Positions 12,217-22,800 of a DNA stretch of 64,000 nt are shown here, one piece after another. The stretch covers positions 33,663,567 to 33,727,566 of the forward strand of contig OX579636.1 of assembly GCA_951230915.1 (NCBI GenBank). The letters run 5' to 3'. The notes under the pieces are model-generated. The model was given only the letters and a program-made list of their open reading frames with translations. It made no database searches and had not been told where the DNA came from. Each line of letters starts with the position of its first letter. Position 1 is the first letter of the stretch. The stretch is from Antitrichia curtipendula (Eukaryota; Streptophyta; Bryopsida; Hypnales; Leucodontaceae). A program made the position numbers and the translations under genes.

Positions 12217-12289
12217 TACTAGAAGAACCCCGTGTTTTTTCTAACGTCAAAAAACTAGATGTCAAAAAAAACACGGGGTTCTTCTAGTG
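12217..12289. mobile_element. 73-bp foldback MITE with CACTA-like end
   Basis: Arms ACTAGAAGAACCCCGTG and its perfect complement flank a short loop, giving a hairpin with about 23-bp arms. The borders are TGA at 12214-12216 and TGA at 12290-12292, a 3-bp duplication. The right end read inward is CACTAG; the left has T in place of the first C. Size, ends and duplication fit a miniature CACTA-type element nested in the larger one. Confidence 0.75.
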
Positions 12290-12317
12290 TGACTAATGCA
12301 AGTCACATGATTAGAAT

Positions 12318-12440
12318 TTTGAAACCCTAGGCGCTACTTCTATGTAGCTGCCACTAATTTAGGGTTTTGAAACCCTAGCTGCCACTTCTGTGCAGTTGCC
12401 ACTGATTTAGGGTTTTAGAAACCTTAGCTGCTGTTTTTTG
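12318..12440. repeat. 57-bp tandem repeat, about two units
   Basis: A unit containing GAAACCCTAG...GCCACT...TTTAGGGTTTT occurs twice with small changes, then a third partial unit follows. It sits immediately before the pyrimidine-rich array. Confidence 0.7.
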
Positions 12441-12464
12441 TACCTCCCCCTCAAAGTGCAACAT

Positions 12465-13200
12465 TTGACTATTTTTCTTTTTCTTTGCTCTTTGTTGTCT
12501 CTTAAGTTTTGTTGCCTCTTAGTTCTTGTTTCTTACTACCTTTTAGCTTTTGCTCCTTGTTCTCTCTTAAGTTTTGTTACCTCTCATTGTCTCCTAAGTT
12601 TTGTTGCCTCTTAGTTCTTGTTTCTTGCTACCTTTTAACTCTTGCTTCTTGTTGTCTCCTAAGTTTTGTTGTCTCTTAGTTCTTGTTTCTTGCTACCTTT
12701 TAACTCTTGCTTCTTGTTGTCTCCTAAGTTTGATTGTTTTTTAGTTCTTGTTTTTTGCTACCTTTTAGCACTTCCTTCTCTTTGCTTCTTAATTCTTGCT
12801 TCTTGTTGCTTCTTAATTCTTGCTTCTTGTTGCTTATTAGTTCATGCTTCTTGTTGCCTCTTAACTCTTTTTTTTAGCTACCTTTTAGCTTTTTTTTTAG
12901 TTCTTGTTTCTTTTTTTTTCTTAATTTTTGCTTCTTGTTGCCTTTTAGTTCATATTTCTTGTTGTTTCTTTGTTTATACTCTTTGTTTGCTCTTGTTGCT
13001 TTTTGCTTCTTACTGCATCTTATTTTTTTTGTTTTTTTTGTTTTTTTTTGTTATTTTTTGCATTTTGCTGCATCTTAATTTGTGCTTCTTGTTGTTTCTT
13101 GTTACATCTTAATTCTAACTTTTTCTTACTTCTTGTTGCATCTTATTGCATCTTACCTTTTAGCACTTGTTATCTTTTGCTTCTTGTTTCTTCTATCACT
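12465..13200. repeat. pyrimidine-rich tandem array
   Basis: Irregular repeats of about 65 bp are built from CTTCTTGTTG, CCTTTTAGC and TCTTAGTTCTTG blocks. The clearest pair is 12590-12654 and 12655-12719. The 148-codon plus ORF here is a Cys/Leu/Phe-rich by-product of the repeat and is not called as a gene. Confidence 0.8.
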
Positions 13201-13989
13201 ATTATTATTCTTTTTTCTTGCCTATTTGTAATTTCTAGAGAAATAATGGTTATGATGTCATTAATTTTTGTTACTTACTTGTAATTTCTAAAGATATAGT
13301 GGTTCTGGTGTTATTCTTTCCTCTTTTTTATTTTCAATTTGTAAAGATATAGTAGTTAACTGGCTGTGGGTTTTTTTTAAATCTTAAATTTATACTACAT
13401 ATTTTGTGTTGCCTTAAATCTTTGAAGGTTGATCTATATTGTTCATTCATTGAAAATTAACCTTGTTGATTGTATATGTAGGCACTAGAAGTTGGAATAA
13501 AGTCATTGGAGGCTACTTACAACATTAGAAAAACAACATTTTCACATCTTTGTAAGGAATATAGGTCCTATAAGTGTGTGAGAATATACATTTATAGAAT
13601 GTCATTGTGATATATTTTGTATTAGTAACTAATAAATGTCACTAAAAAGAGTCACATTCTTTCTTGTAATTTTTTTTAGTGTAAGTGTCTCTTGTGCATC
13701 TCAAAAATCATATGTACTTGTTTTTAATTTGATAGAGTCTTTTGTTTAGTTGCTAAACCGTGTTGGTGCATGATTGCAATGCATCATGTTCATTTTGAAT
13801 GTATGAAAAATATGATTGTAGTTCATGACATACACTATTGTAAACCTTAGTTATACCAGTTACAAACTACACACAAATCTAAGAAATGCAACTCCCACTA
13901 ATATGGAATTTCATTTGCTTGAGTCATATTTCACAATATATCTTGGCCCAAATATGATTGGCTGTAGTCATATAATACTTATGATCATA

Positions 13990-14640
13990 CCAAAATGTAA
14001 CTCTATATTTTTTTAAATATGACTATATTTAGTCTTTAAATTATTAATAACACTCCATAGAAATTGCCACATTAGCCAAAAATATGACTCACAACAGTCA
14101 TATTTTACATTTTTTTTAAATGACTCATAAGGGTTATATTCCATATCAATAGAAAATATAATTTACAAGAGTCATAATTCACATCAGTAGAGAATATGAA
14201 TTACAAAGGTCATATTCCACATCAATAGAAAATATGACTCATAAGAGTCATTTTCTACATTAATAGAGAATATGACTCATAAAAATCATTTATTACATCA
14301 ACAAAAAAATATGACTCACAAGAGTCATTTATCACATCAATAGAAAATATGACTTACAAAAGTCATATTCCACATCAATCAAAAATATGATTGTACAAAG
14401 TCATATACCATGTCAACCCAGATATGACTCACTGTAGTCATATTCCACGTTAGCCAAAAATATGACTATATAGAATCATATGCCACGTAGGATTTTTATT
14501 CTTTTATTTGGGCAGCTCAAGAGAAAGTCAAAACTTCAAGGGTAGTCAACATATACGCCACATTGGCAAAATATGACGTATTATACTCCCAATCTAGATG
14601 ACTACAAATATGACTCATTAAAAATATGACTAGTCGGTAA
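13990..14640. repeat. right subterminal motif array of the CACTA element
   Basis: More than 20 copies of ATATGACT or its complement AGTCATAT are present, many as paired inverted copies of the form ATATGACTCACAAGAGTCAT. The repeat unit of about 55-60 bp also contains CACATCAATAGAAA. The array runs up to the right CACTA terminus. Confidence 0.85.
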
Positions 14641-14748
14641 TGACTAGACCCAACCATATCGCGCGTCATCTACAGTGATCTGCGGGAGTTATATTTGAGG
14701 TTTTACGACTCACTACAGTCATAAAACATCCATTTTGTTGTAGTGATT

Positions 14749-15732
14749 ACTTCAAACTTTTAATTTTGTTATAGTTGGAAATTGGAATTATTGTGCAAAA
14801 ATAAACATGTTATAGTACACAAAAGATACTTCATATGGTCCTTAATATCAATAAGAATAAAAATAAAAACTTTGATTATTTTTTAATTTTTTGGAAATTG
14901 CACTTTTAAAGTCATAATTCAATAAAAGATTGATGCATTTTTACCTAAAAGTGATGCACTAATGACATGATAGAATGATCTAGATCCTCTATAGATTTAT
15001 GTACCCAAAAATCACATTTCTACTTGGTGGCTTTTGTATGTTAGATAGGATGTCCATAGATTGATTGGATATTACATGAGGTCCTATCTAGAAGTAAATA
15101 ACATGTTCCTTGAAATATTGATCTATTATTATCATTAATGAAGTAGATAAGTTTAAAGGGATGGTTTGTGGACCTCCTACTCGATCTCCTACTTCAATGG
15201 TATACCAACAAGGTATTCATGAATTCAAGCTCTTATTTAGATAGAATGTGAAAGCTCTTTAGCCTTTTGCCATCTAAGGTAATTGCACCTAATTATATCT
15301 CCATTCTAAAGTTGATCCTTATAGATTTTTTAATCTAAAATGTACTACCCCTATCAACTTCTAAAGGACCAAACAACATTTTTTGGCAATCAAGCAATTT
15401 TGGATAAATCACTAAGAACGAAAATATTCACTATATTTATATAAAAAAATTAGATGTAGGAACAAGTATTTTGCCACACCAGCAAATTTCCTTACAATTA
15501 AATTTGACTACAAGGAGTTATCTTAGGGGGGAATGTCATTTTTGATGGATGGGAAGTAATACATGCAAGGCTATTTACACAGGAGTGAAGTTTTCATTAC
15601 AATGCCTAGGAGAGTGGAGGTAGGGCTAGGAGCTAATTTTTAGCCCAAATTGAAACAAATTGCTTTTGACATTTTTTGGGACTTAAGAACTCAGTACCAA
15701 GTACAAAGAGGGGTACCAAAGAGATAGCAATT
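14749..15732. other. AT-rich spacer, no gene seen
   Basis: Nothing supported. No open frame above 60 codons stands out. Confidence 0.5.
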
Positions 15733-17403
15733 CTATGAAATATAATTTTAGAAAATACAACAATAAATTTATAGAAGTCAAATATTTGGCAACTATCTCA
15801 CATAGCTTCAAAAAACACTTATTTTACATGTGAAGAGATGAAAAGACAAATTCTTTATACAAGAAGGGTGCTAGGAGATAAAACAACCCATGTAGGATAT
15901 ATAAATTAGGATTAATAGGAGCTCAACCACTCATAGTTAAGTCAAAGTTAATATAGGAATTGTGTTAAAAGTATAATTTCAGACCTCGTTTAGGCATACT
16001 AGAGTATTAAAAAAAATTTAACTTTGGACTAGTGTGGGAAATCAAGCATACTTTTGGTTCAAAAAACCCGTTTGAGATTTTTGAGTCTTCTAAAAAAAGT
16101 TACGGACAAAATTCAAAGAGGGTTTGGAAGGAATATTTTTTTGACATTTCAAACCATCCTTTTTAAATTTTGTCCATAAATTTTTTTGAAGGCTTAAAAA
16201 ATCAAATGGATTTTGGAAGATAAAATTTGGCTTAATTCCTAAAGTCCCAAGGCCTCTTTTCCATAAAAACACACTCAAAACTACCATTTCTATGGGAAAG
16301 AGGAAAACAATTGGAATTTAATTTTTGCATATCTAACCATAGGATCTTGTACTAGACTGGTATGAGAATGTGGGGAAGAAATTTCACAAACTTTAACTAT
16401 GCAGATTGCAAGATATTTGCGTTTAAAGTGAAGGAAACTAGTTTTTTTTGCACCTTGCTCATTCACATTTTTTGTCTTTGAACCTTCATAACTTATAATT
16501 TTTGCTCTACTAGTTTTTAGTTTTTAATTTTATGTAATAATGATTTGAGTTGAGAGTCTAGGAATTTTATTAATAAAAACAAAAAAAACATAGTTTTTAT
16601 TTATAAATTTTTTGTTAAGCAGAAGTAGGTTCAAGATTGAAGGAAAATCTAAATTGTTAATAGCTCTAAGATGCAATTGAAATACACTAATCTCAACGGT
16701 GAGATTGTTCTAGAAATAGATCTTCACCTTGTGAAACTTTTTTTTTTTTAAATTGTGAAAACTGAGGTTAGAAATGAATTTTATAAAGTTATTTGTTTAG
16801 AAGATGTTTAGATTGCCCAAAAAACAAGATTGTTCATAACTTTCACATAATAAATCCAATTGGAAGAAATCCGACGAACTTAAAAAAGGGCTTTTTGTGC
16901 CATAATTCTTTTATTCTAGGCTTTGGTTGAAATGAAAATTATATTTTCGGAAACCTAATGTGTTTTTCTGTCTTCACAAAAAATATTTAGAAAACTATGA
17001 CAAATATTGAGACCATAGGAGCTTCTCCGAAATCCTCTTTGTCCTCCAAGGGGATAATGGAATTTTAGGGTTTAATTTTCCACATCAACTTAGTCCAAAG
17101 TTTAAAAAAAAATGATTCTACTATGCTTAAATGAGGTTTGAAATTCTACTTTCAACACAATTCTTGTGTTAACTTTGACTTAACTATGAGTAGTTGGGCT
17201 CCTACTAATCCTTATTTTTATATCCTATATGGATTGTTTTACCCTTTACCACCCCTCATCTATAAAAGATATTATCTTTTCATCTCTTCATCCCGCTCTT
17301 CACACATAAAGTATGTAGATTTTGAAGCTATATGAGAGATAGTTGCCAAATATTTGACTTGTATGAATTTAATGTGGAATTTTCTAAATTTATATTTCAT
17401 GGA
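15733..17403. mobile_element. long-TIR element, family G copy 1, with nested insertion
   Basis: Two arms of about 280 bp (roughly 15733-16015 and 17110-17403) are inverted copies of each other. The outermost paired blocks are 'ctatgaaatataatttt' and 'aaatttatatttcat'; the inner ones are GACCTCGTTTAGGCATA and 'tatgcttaaatgaggttt'. A second, inner inverted repeat follows. A TTAA element (16236-17053) has inserted into the middle. Long arms and no ORF suggest a Mutator-like foldback element, but I could not establish the target duplication. Confidence 0.6.
16236..17053 (+). mobile_element. TTAA-flanked element, decayed copy
   Basis: The left border is TTAA (16232-16235) with TTCCTAAAGTCC. The right end, CCAAGGGGATAA, is degenerate. 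The interior holds the family core (ATAGGATCTTGTACTAGAC, then 'atgcagattgcaagatat'). Confidence 0.6.
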
Positions 17404-17439
17404 GCAAGGGGACATCTTCATGCACAAGAAAAACGTTGG

Positions 17440-18126
17440 TGTTTAGTAAGCATATCATGTGGTTAACTTATTCAATGTCAGTGATCCATAATGAGTTAGG
17501 GTTAGCAAACCTTGATTAGGCTTTATCCTGCCCAATATGCTCAATAAGCCCGATTGCCCTTGAATTCAACTTGGGTATTTCAAGCTATAAATTGACCAAG
17601 CTTGTGATAGCCAAAAAATTTGGGTAATTTTTTTTCTCCCTCCTCTATGGCTACTTGAAACCTAGAATTCCACCATTAACATTTTGAAGAGATTCCTATA
17701 TTTGCAAGCCAAACATTGTTGGAAAAATGGGTTTGTATGAGAGTTTTTTTGAAGTTAATTCTCTATTGGAATTTTTTGGTACATGTTCCCTAGTTTGAAA
17801 TGTTATGATTTTTTTAAACATGTGGCCAACTCTCTCACAAAAGAAAGAAAGAAAAAGTTCAAGCAAAAGAGTGAAATTAACTTACACAAAATCCTTTCTA
17901 AATTAGAGTAGTTTGTAATTTGGATGACCCCCAAAACACTATAATCTTGCAATTTGTGTAGTCAAAACCTCCTATTTTTTACTACAACTTAATGAAGTTA
18001 ATTATCATGAGATTTTATAGAAAGATGCAACAAGATTTCATTTGTCAAATTGGGGGGGCTTTTGCCATCAAAACAACCCATTTTGAGTGTTTCCCTTGGT
18101 GAAACATGGTCCAAGAACTTTAGGGG
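17440..18126 (-). mobile_element. TTAA-flanked element, minus orientation, left boundary uncertain
   Basis: The right border is clear: CTTTAGGGG then TTAA at 18127-18130. Inside it lie the inverse of the terminal region (GGTGAAACATGG) and of the core ('ttgcaatttgtgtag'). The other end could not be located, so the stated start is only approximate. Confidence 0.5.
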
Positions 18127-18130
18127 TTAA

Positions 18131-20839
18131 TGAGAGCTAAGGATTACTTTGGGGTATATGTATTTTGAGCACTTCAAAAAATAATAGTTTTTTCATTCAG
18201 TGTCGTAAAGATGCTTACAAAGAAAATCTAAAATATTATTTCCACTTCCAATAAGATCCAACAAGAAATAGGAACAATTAGTTAGTTAATGGCTTACTTT
18301 AATAATTGTGTTCTTTTTCCATCTAATTATGCTAGGGCTTTTAATGTCATGAGTTTAAATCTACATTTTAATGAGGTGTTTAATAGTATTTGATTCTAGT
18401 GAAGTCTAGGGAGTTTGTTGATAGCTCCTTAAGAAACCATTTAGAAAGAAGACATGTTGGTTCCCTCAAACTTAAGGCCCAACATGATAGAGAGGTAGGA
18501 TCACCCAAATTTGAGTATGCTTCCAAAAGTGAGCCTTAGATGAAACAAAGAAAAAGTAGATGCTTGTTGCGCTCTCTTCAAGGTGCAAACGTTGAAAATG
18601 GGGCAAGATTTTCAAAAATCTATAGATTCAACTTTGACCTTTTATAACTTTTGCATGCTATAATCAAATATCATTTGTGGATTTCATACAACTTTATTGC
18701 AATTTGTCTTTATTTGATTAAAAAGTGAGAGCTTCCTGACATTCAATACCTCTTGTCCAAAAGATTTGCTCAATCCAACCCTTGGACTTGGTTTTGAGAG
18801 AATCATTGATAGAAAGTAGGTTTTGCATTTTTTTGGAATGTTTCCACCCATTAGATCCACTTCTATAGTGAACATAGCATGCCAAGCACTACATTTAGGT
18901 TGCAAAGTCAAATACTATTTACTTTTACATTCCATGACCCAATTTTTGGGGGACAAGCAACAAGATCCATTCCCCGATTCAAGAAGATTTTACATTCTTC
19001 CTAGGGTTGCATATCTCTAGATAGTCCTTGAACTAGTGTTAGATTGCAAGTTTGTAAAGTGTTCATTTAAGTTTTGACCTAGATTTTCAAAAGAGGTTGA
19101 ACACTTCAAAAAAAATTTCAACGAGATTTTCTTCAAAGCTACGCAGAAATTGCATCTAATCCACTTTTATTCGTATTTTTAAATGTTTATTGAAGTAGTT
19201 GTAAATTTTTTAGTTAGAATAGAGGTTCTATAATATAATTTTAGGATTGGCCTATCCTAAAATATTCATTACCTATACAATGAAAAACTCCAATTCGCTC
19301 CCTTATATTAAATGACTTTTTTAAGGTGAGAGCAAGTTTAGTGTGTCCCACTCTCATTGTTCTTTCAAGTCTTGAACAATTGGGTTTTGGTTCATGACCA
19401 CCTCCTCCCCAATAGATAGGAGTGTGATTTAACATTTATTTTGGATTAAGAAAATAATCTTTAATAGAGTGATGTAGATATTTATATCCATGGATATGGA
19501 TAAGAATTCTATTATGAATCCAAATTGTGTGTGTTTATACGTAATAAGTAATACCTTCTTAAGATTTTGTAGCAGCTTAGCAATTTTCTTCTATTAAAAA
19601 AGGAAGAATTTATCTACAAATATTTTTTTGAATTTTTGAATTATAAATTTTGAGTTAGTTACTACTAAAAGCAAAATAAAGATTGTGTACCTAAAGAAAT
19701 GACCTCAAGGAGATCTATCAATAGTCAAATTTGTCATATAAGTCCTATTGTGGATCAAATTCCTAGTCTATGTGGTCATACTAGTAAATTGAGGATGAAT
19801 ACAATCCATTGATAGGAGTTCTTCTTCTTCATGTTTTTCTTTTTCTTTGCAAAGTAAAATAAACTAGCCTATAACAAGCAAAATGACTAGTTTGCCCTAC
19901 TAGTATTTTTGAAAAAATTTAGAATTTATCCCACATAAAGACAAATGTGAAAATTGGGAAGAGGATTTGAATTCTCTTTTTGACACAATATGAATTTGTT
20001 ATAAATTTTTGAGGTGTATCGTCCAATTGACCCCTAAGAGTCTCTAGACTACCCCAAACCAACAAATAGTGTATCCATAATGGCCATCTTATTCACCTAC
20101 AACAATCACAATATTTCCTAATATGGCTACAATATGAAGGCCTAAAAAGTCACTTTTTGTGATGAATTCACACTCAAAAGGTAGAAATTCCTACAGTAGT
20201 TCCTAATTAGTTGAAAGTTCTAATTGTTGTAAAGATCTACAACAACATTCATGTTGCACATTTTTGTTTGCAAGAGATAGGAGAAACGTGAGCATGACAA
20301 ATTACAAGAATGCTTGTTGCGCTCTAGGTTTTAATTGTGAACATTGGATAAAATAGTTGGATGATAATTCTCCATGATGAAAACGTGATGGACTTTGTGA
20401 CAAGAGTCGTGACCGGGTTTGTGACATTGCATTATATAGAGAGAGACATACACATATTATTTTTTGTTGGATCTACAATAGAATTCCTCTAATGGAACAG
20501 GTCCCGAACCGCCTGACAGCATCACTTTAGAGAGATTCAAGGCATCAGAGAGGTTCCGCACTATGTAAGAAGTTGCCTTTGTGGCACATGTGCCACATCT
20601 TCAAGCCACAAAGCTTGTTATTAATAATATTTTCCGTTTTTTTTGACAAGGAGAAGTCCACCACTTATTACTTGGCCCGCTCTCATTAATTGCCACCACT
20701 TATTTTATTTTGGAAGCTAGGCCCAATCAGACCTATTACATTAGGGAGGGTTATTCACTCATGGAGGGTTCACTTATAGGAGTTATATTGTATTCCCAAG
20801 AGCAAGAGGTATTGCATTAACAATATATAGTTATCATTA
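18131..20839. other. AT-rich spacer, no gene seen
   Basis: No gene signature. The 15-mer TGCTTGTTGCGCTCT occurs twice in direct orientation (about 18561 and 20309), which could be a remnant of a long terminal repeat pair, but the flanks do not extend the match. A perfect 18-bp palindrome, TGTGGCACATGTGCCACA, lies at 20580-20597. Confidence 0.4.
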
Positions 20840-21230
20840 AGATAATTTGCTCTAAAAGCAACCATCTCCTTCAAATTGATCCTATAATTAGCTCTTAAAT
20901 AGACATGATGTGATCCTAAAGTCAATATATTAGAGACAATGAATGGACTAAGGCTAAAGAACCAATGATTCTCCTTGGTTTCTCCCATATCTCTTTACAA
21001 ACTGCAAGTGAATGGGTTTGGAAGGTCTAGCGGCATGAATAGGTGCCTACAACATAAATTTTTAAAAATTCATAAGTAATTCAATAATGCTTCAAAAAAT
21101 ATGAAATCAATCGTGTTACATTTCACTCTATTTTTTTGTTTGAGAAATGAGATAAAAAATTTCCATCTACTGGAACCCGTAAAAAAAGGCAGACCAATTC
21201 TTAAATGGTTGCTTTTAGAACAGACTACAT
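20840..21230 (+). mobile_element. TA-type MITE, family A copy 2
   Basis: The interior aligns with 454-863 (for example 'ctgcaagtgaatggg...' and 'aattcataagtaattcaa' and 'aggcagacca' blocks in order). The ends read TTTGCTCTAAAAGCAACCAT and the complement TCTGTTCTAAAAGCAACCAT. These match the ends of family E better than those of copy 1. Confidence 0.6.
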
Positions 21231-21344
21231 GAGCTATCAATGAAGAAATTTGAGCAAGGACCTTATTTCCAAAGTGCTCCAATGCTCCCATAATAGATCC
21301 TCTCTCCAAGTATAGTTGCTCTCTAAATGTATCATCTGCTCTCA

Positions 21345-22055
21345 AGGTAGGAGGTTGATAAAGCAACGATGCTAACATGTAAGCCTAAAAATGTGAGCCT
21401 ACAAGCCTTGAACCTAGGTGTAAGTAGGTACTCTACAACTATTGAAGGTGTCTATAATATACATACTTATAACATAAGTATCCTATAATCATAGAAGGTG
21501 CTTATAATATAGACACCTATAATATAAATATCCTATAATCATAGAAAGTATCTATAATATAAACATCCTATAACTATAACCATGAAAGGTGCTTACAACA
21601 TAGGTACCTACAACAGAAACACCTATAATATAAATATCCTATAACTATGGAAGATGCCTATAATATAGGTACCTGTAACATAGGAGCCTAGGCTCATGGG
21701 CTCAAGATCTTAGGCTCACATACTAGCAACCGTGGTCGATAAAACACCCATTTAAGAGCTGAAATTGAATTTGGGAAGGTGAAACTTCTTGAAATTTTTT
21801 TCAGTGAATTTTTCTTAGAAGACAAAGGCAATTGTCATCTATTTAACCCAAATTGTCTCCTATTTTTGGGACCTTTTTGGAATAAATTATGAATTTTTGA
21901 AGTTGAAATGGCATAGGGCTCAAAAATCGTCTATCTCCTCAAATGTACACTATTTATACATTCATGATACAATGAAAAAAAAAACATGTACAAGTAGTGT
22001 ACATTTGAGGAGGTTGGTAATTTGAAAGCCTCAATGCTTCAAAAATCTCTTACCT
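21345..22055 (+). mobile_element. TA-flanked MITE, family B copy 2, interrupted
   Basis: It begins AGGTAGGAGGTTGATAAA and ends TACCT followed by TA at 22056-22057. The interior follows 4111-4437 closely ('gaagttgaaatggcataggg' and the hairpin centre). It is split by a 372-bp insertion at 21363-21734. Confidence 0.75.
21363..21734. mobile_element. Mutator-like family C element inserted in MITE B
   Basis: Ends are imperfect inverted repeats: AACGATGCTAACATGTAAGCC on the left; the complement of the right end reads ACGGTTGCTAGTATGTGAGCC. The host MITE is duplicated at the borders: GTTGATAAA (21354-21362) and GTCGATAAA (21735-21743), 9 bp with one mismatch, as expected of Mutator-like elements. 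The interior is an array of 'tataatataggtacctat'-type units with no coding content. Confidence 0.7.
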
Positions 22056-22488
22056 TAGCTATGTCTCTAATGCATGAGTCTCATAGCATTGTATACCAAT
22101 GAGGCAAGGGGCTCTTTTGCATCCCTGGAAAGTAGCCCCCACAATGAACAAAATTGTCTTACTGATGGCTCCTCATCCAACTCCAATCCTTGCATTAACT
22201 CCTAAAGGATGCAGACATTCCTCATACAATGTAAATACTATTGCAACTTTTAAGTATCAAGGCTATTTTCATGTAAAAAAAAATGTTGTTTTGCCAGATA
22301 ATTTTTTTACGAGACTACCTGAAAGTGCATTTTTGCTTTGTGATTTTCATAGAATTTTTTGCAACACGATGTTGTAAGAAACAAAGTCTTGTATACTAAG
22401 ACTCTGAAAAGAGTACAAACCATTGTAGGCCATTCCCGGTCTTAACATCCTAAAGGGATTAACTGACAAAGTGCCTCCCATCCATCCA
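22056..22488. other. spacer with an unassigned short ORF
   Basis: A 92-codon plus ORF (22099-22377) has no recognisable motif and lies between two repeat elements. I do not call it a gene. Confidence 0.4.
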
Positions 22489-22800
22489 CAATTGCTAGTA
22501 TGTGAGCCTAGGATCTTAAGCCCATGAGCCTAGGATCCTAGATTTCTATGTGAGTTGCTATTATATGAGCATAGGAGTGTGAGCCCATGAGCCTAGAATG
22601 CTACACATTTATGTTATAGATGTATATACTATAGAAATCGTCTATGATTATAGAGAATATATATGTTATAAATACCCATATTATAGGTGTTTATGATGCA
22701 TGCACCTTCTATAGTGTGTGGTATCTATATTATAGGTACCTATACTGTAGGCTCAATGTTCACAAGCTTGCATTCTTGGACTCACATATTAGCACCATTG
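22489..22800. mobile_element. Mutator-like family C copy, about 310 bp
   Basis: The left end TGCTAGTATGTGAGCC (about 22493) and the complement of the right end GGTGCTAATATGTGAG (about 22780-22795) are inverted repeats shared with 21363-21734. The interior has the same 'tatattataggt' units. Confidence 0.6.

Larger units (their letters stand above)
6320..14745. mobile_element. CACTA (En/Spm-type) transposon, non-autonomous, about 8.4 kb
   Basis: The left end at 6320 reads CACTACAACAA and the complement of the right end at 14745 also reads CACTACAACAA. Both are followed some bases later by TTTTATGACT. The bases just outside, ATT at 6317-6319 and ATT at 14746-14748, form the 3-bp target duplication typical of CACTA transposons. 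Both subterminal regions hold many copies of AGTCATATT/AATATGACT, in keeping with the subterminal arrays that bind the family's DNA-binding protein. No transposase-like ORF is visible; the longest frame, about 148 codons, lies in a pyrimidine-rich repeat. The copy therefore seems non-autonomous. Roughly 2.7 kb of its length is later insertions at 8196-10055 and 10641-11457. Confidence 0.9.

Noticed and set aside
12666..13284. 148- and 104-codon hydrophobic ORFs
   Set aside because: They come from a pyrimidine-rich tandem array; the Cys/Leu/Phe-rich composition is a by-product of the repeat.
13990..14640. CRISPR-like look of regularly spaced palindromic repeats
   Set aside because: Spacing and units are irregular, the spacers are related to each other, and the array ends at a CACTA terminus in a plant genome.
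18561..20325. Direct repeat of TGCTTGTTGCGCTCT as a possible LTR pair
   Set aside because: Similarity does not extend beyond about 15 bp, and no primer-binding site, polypurine tract or pol-like ORF is seen between.
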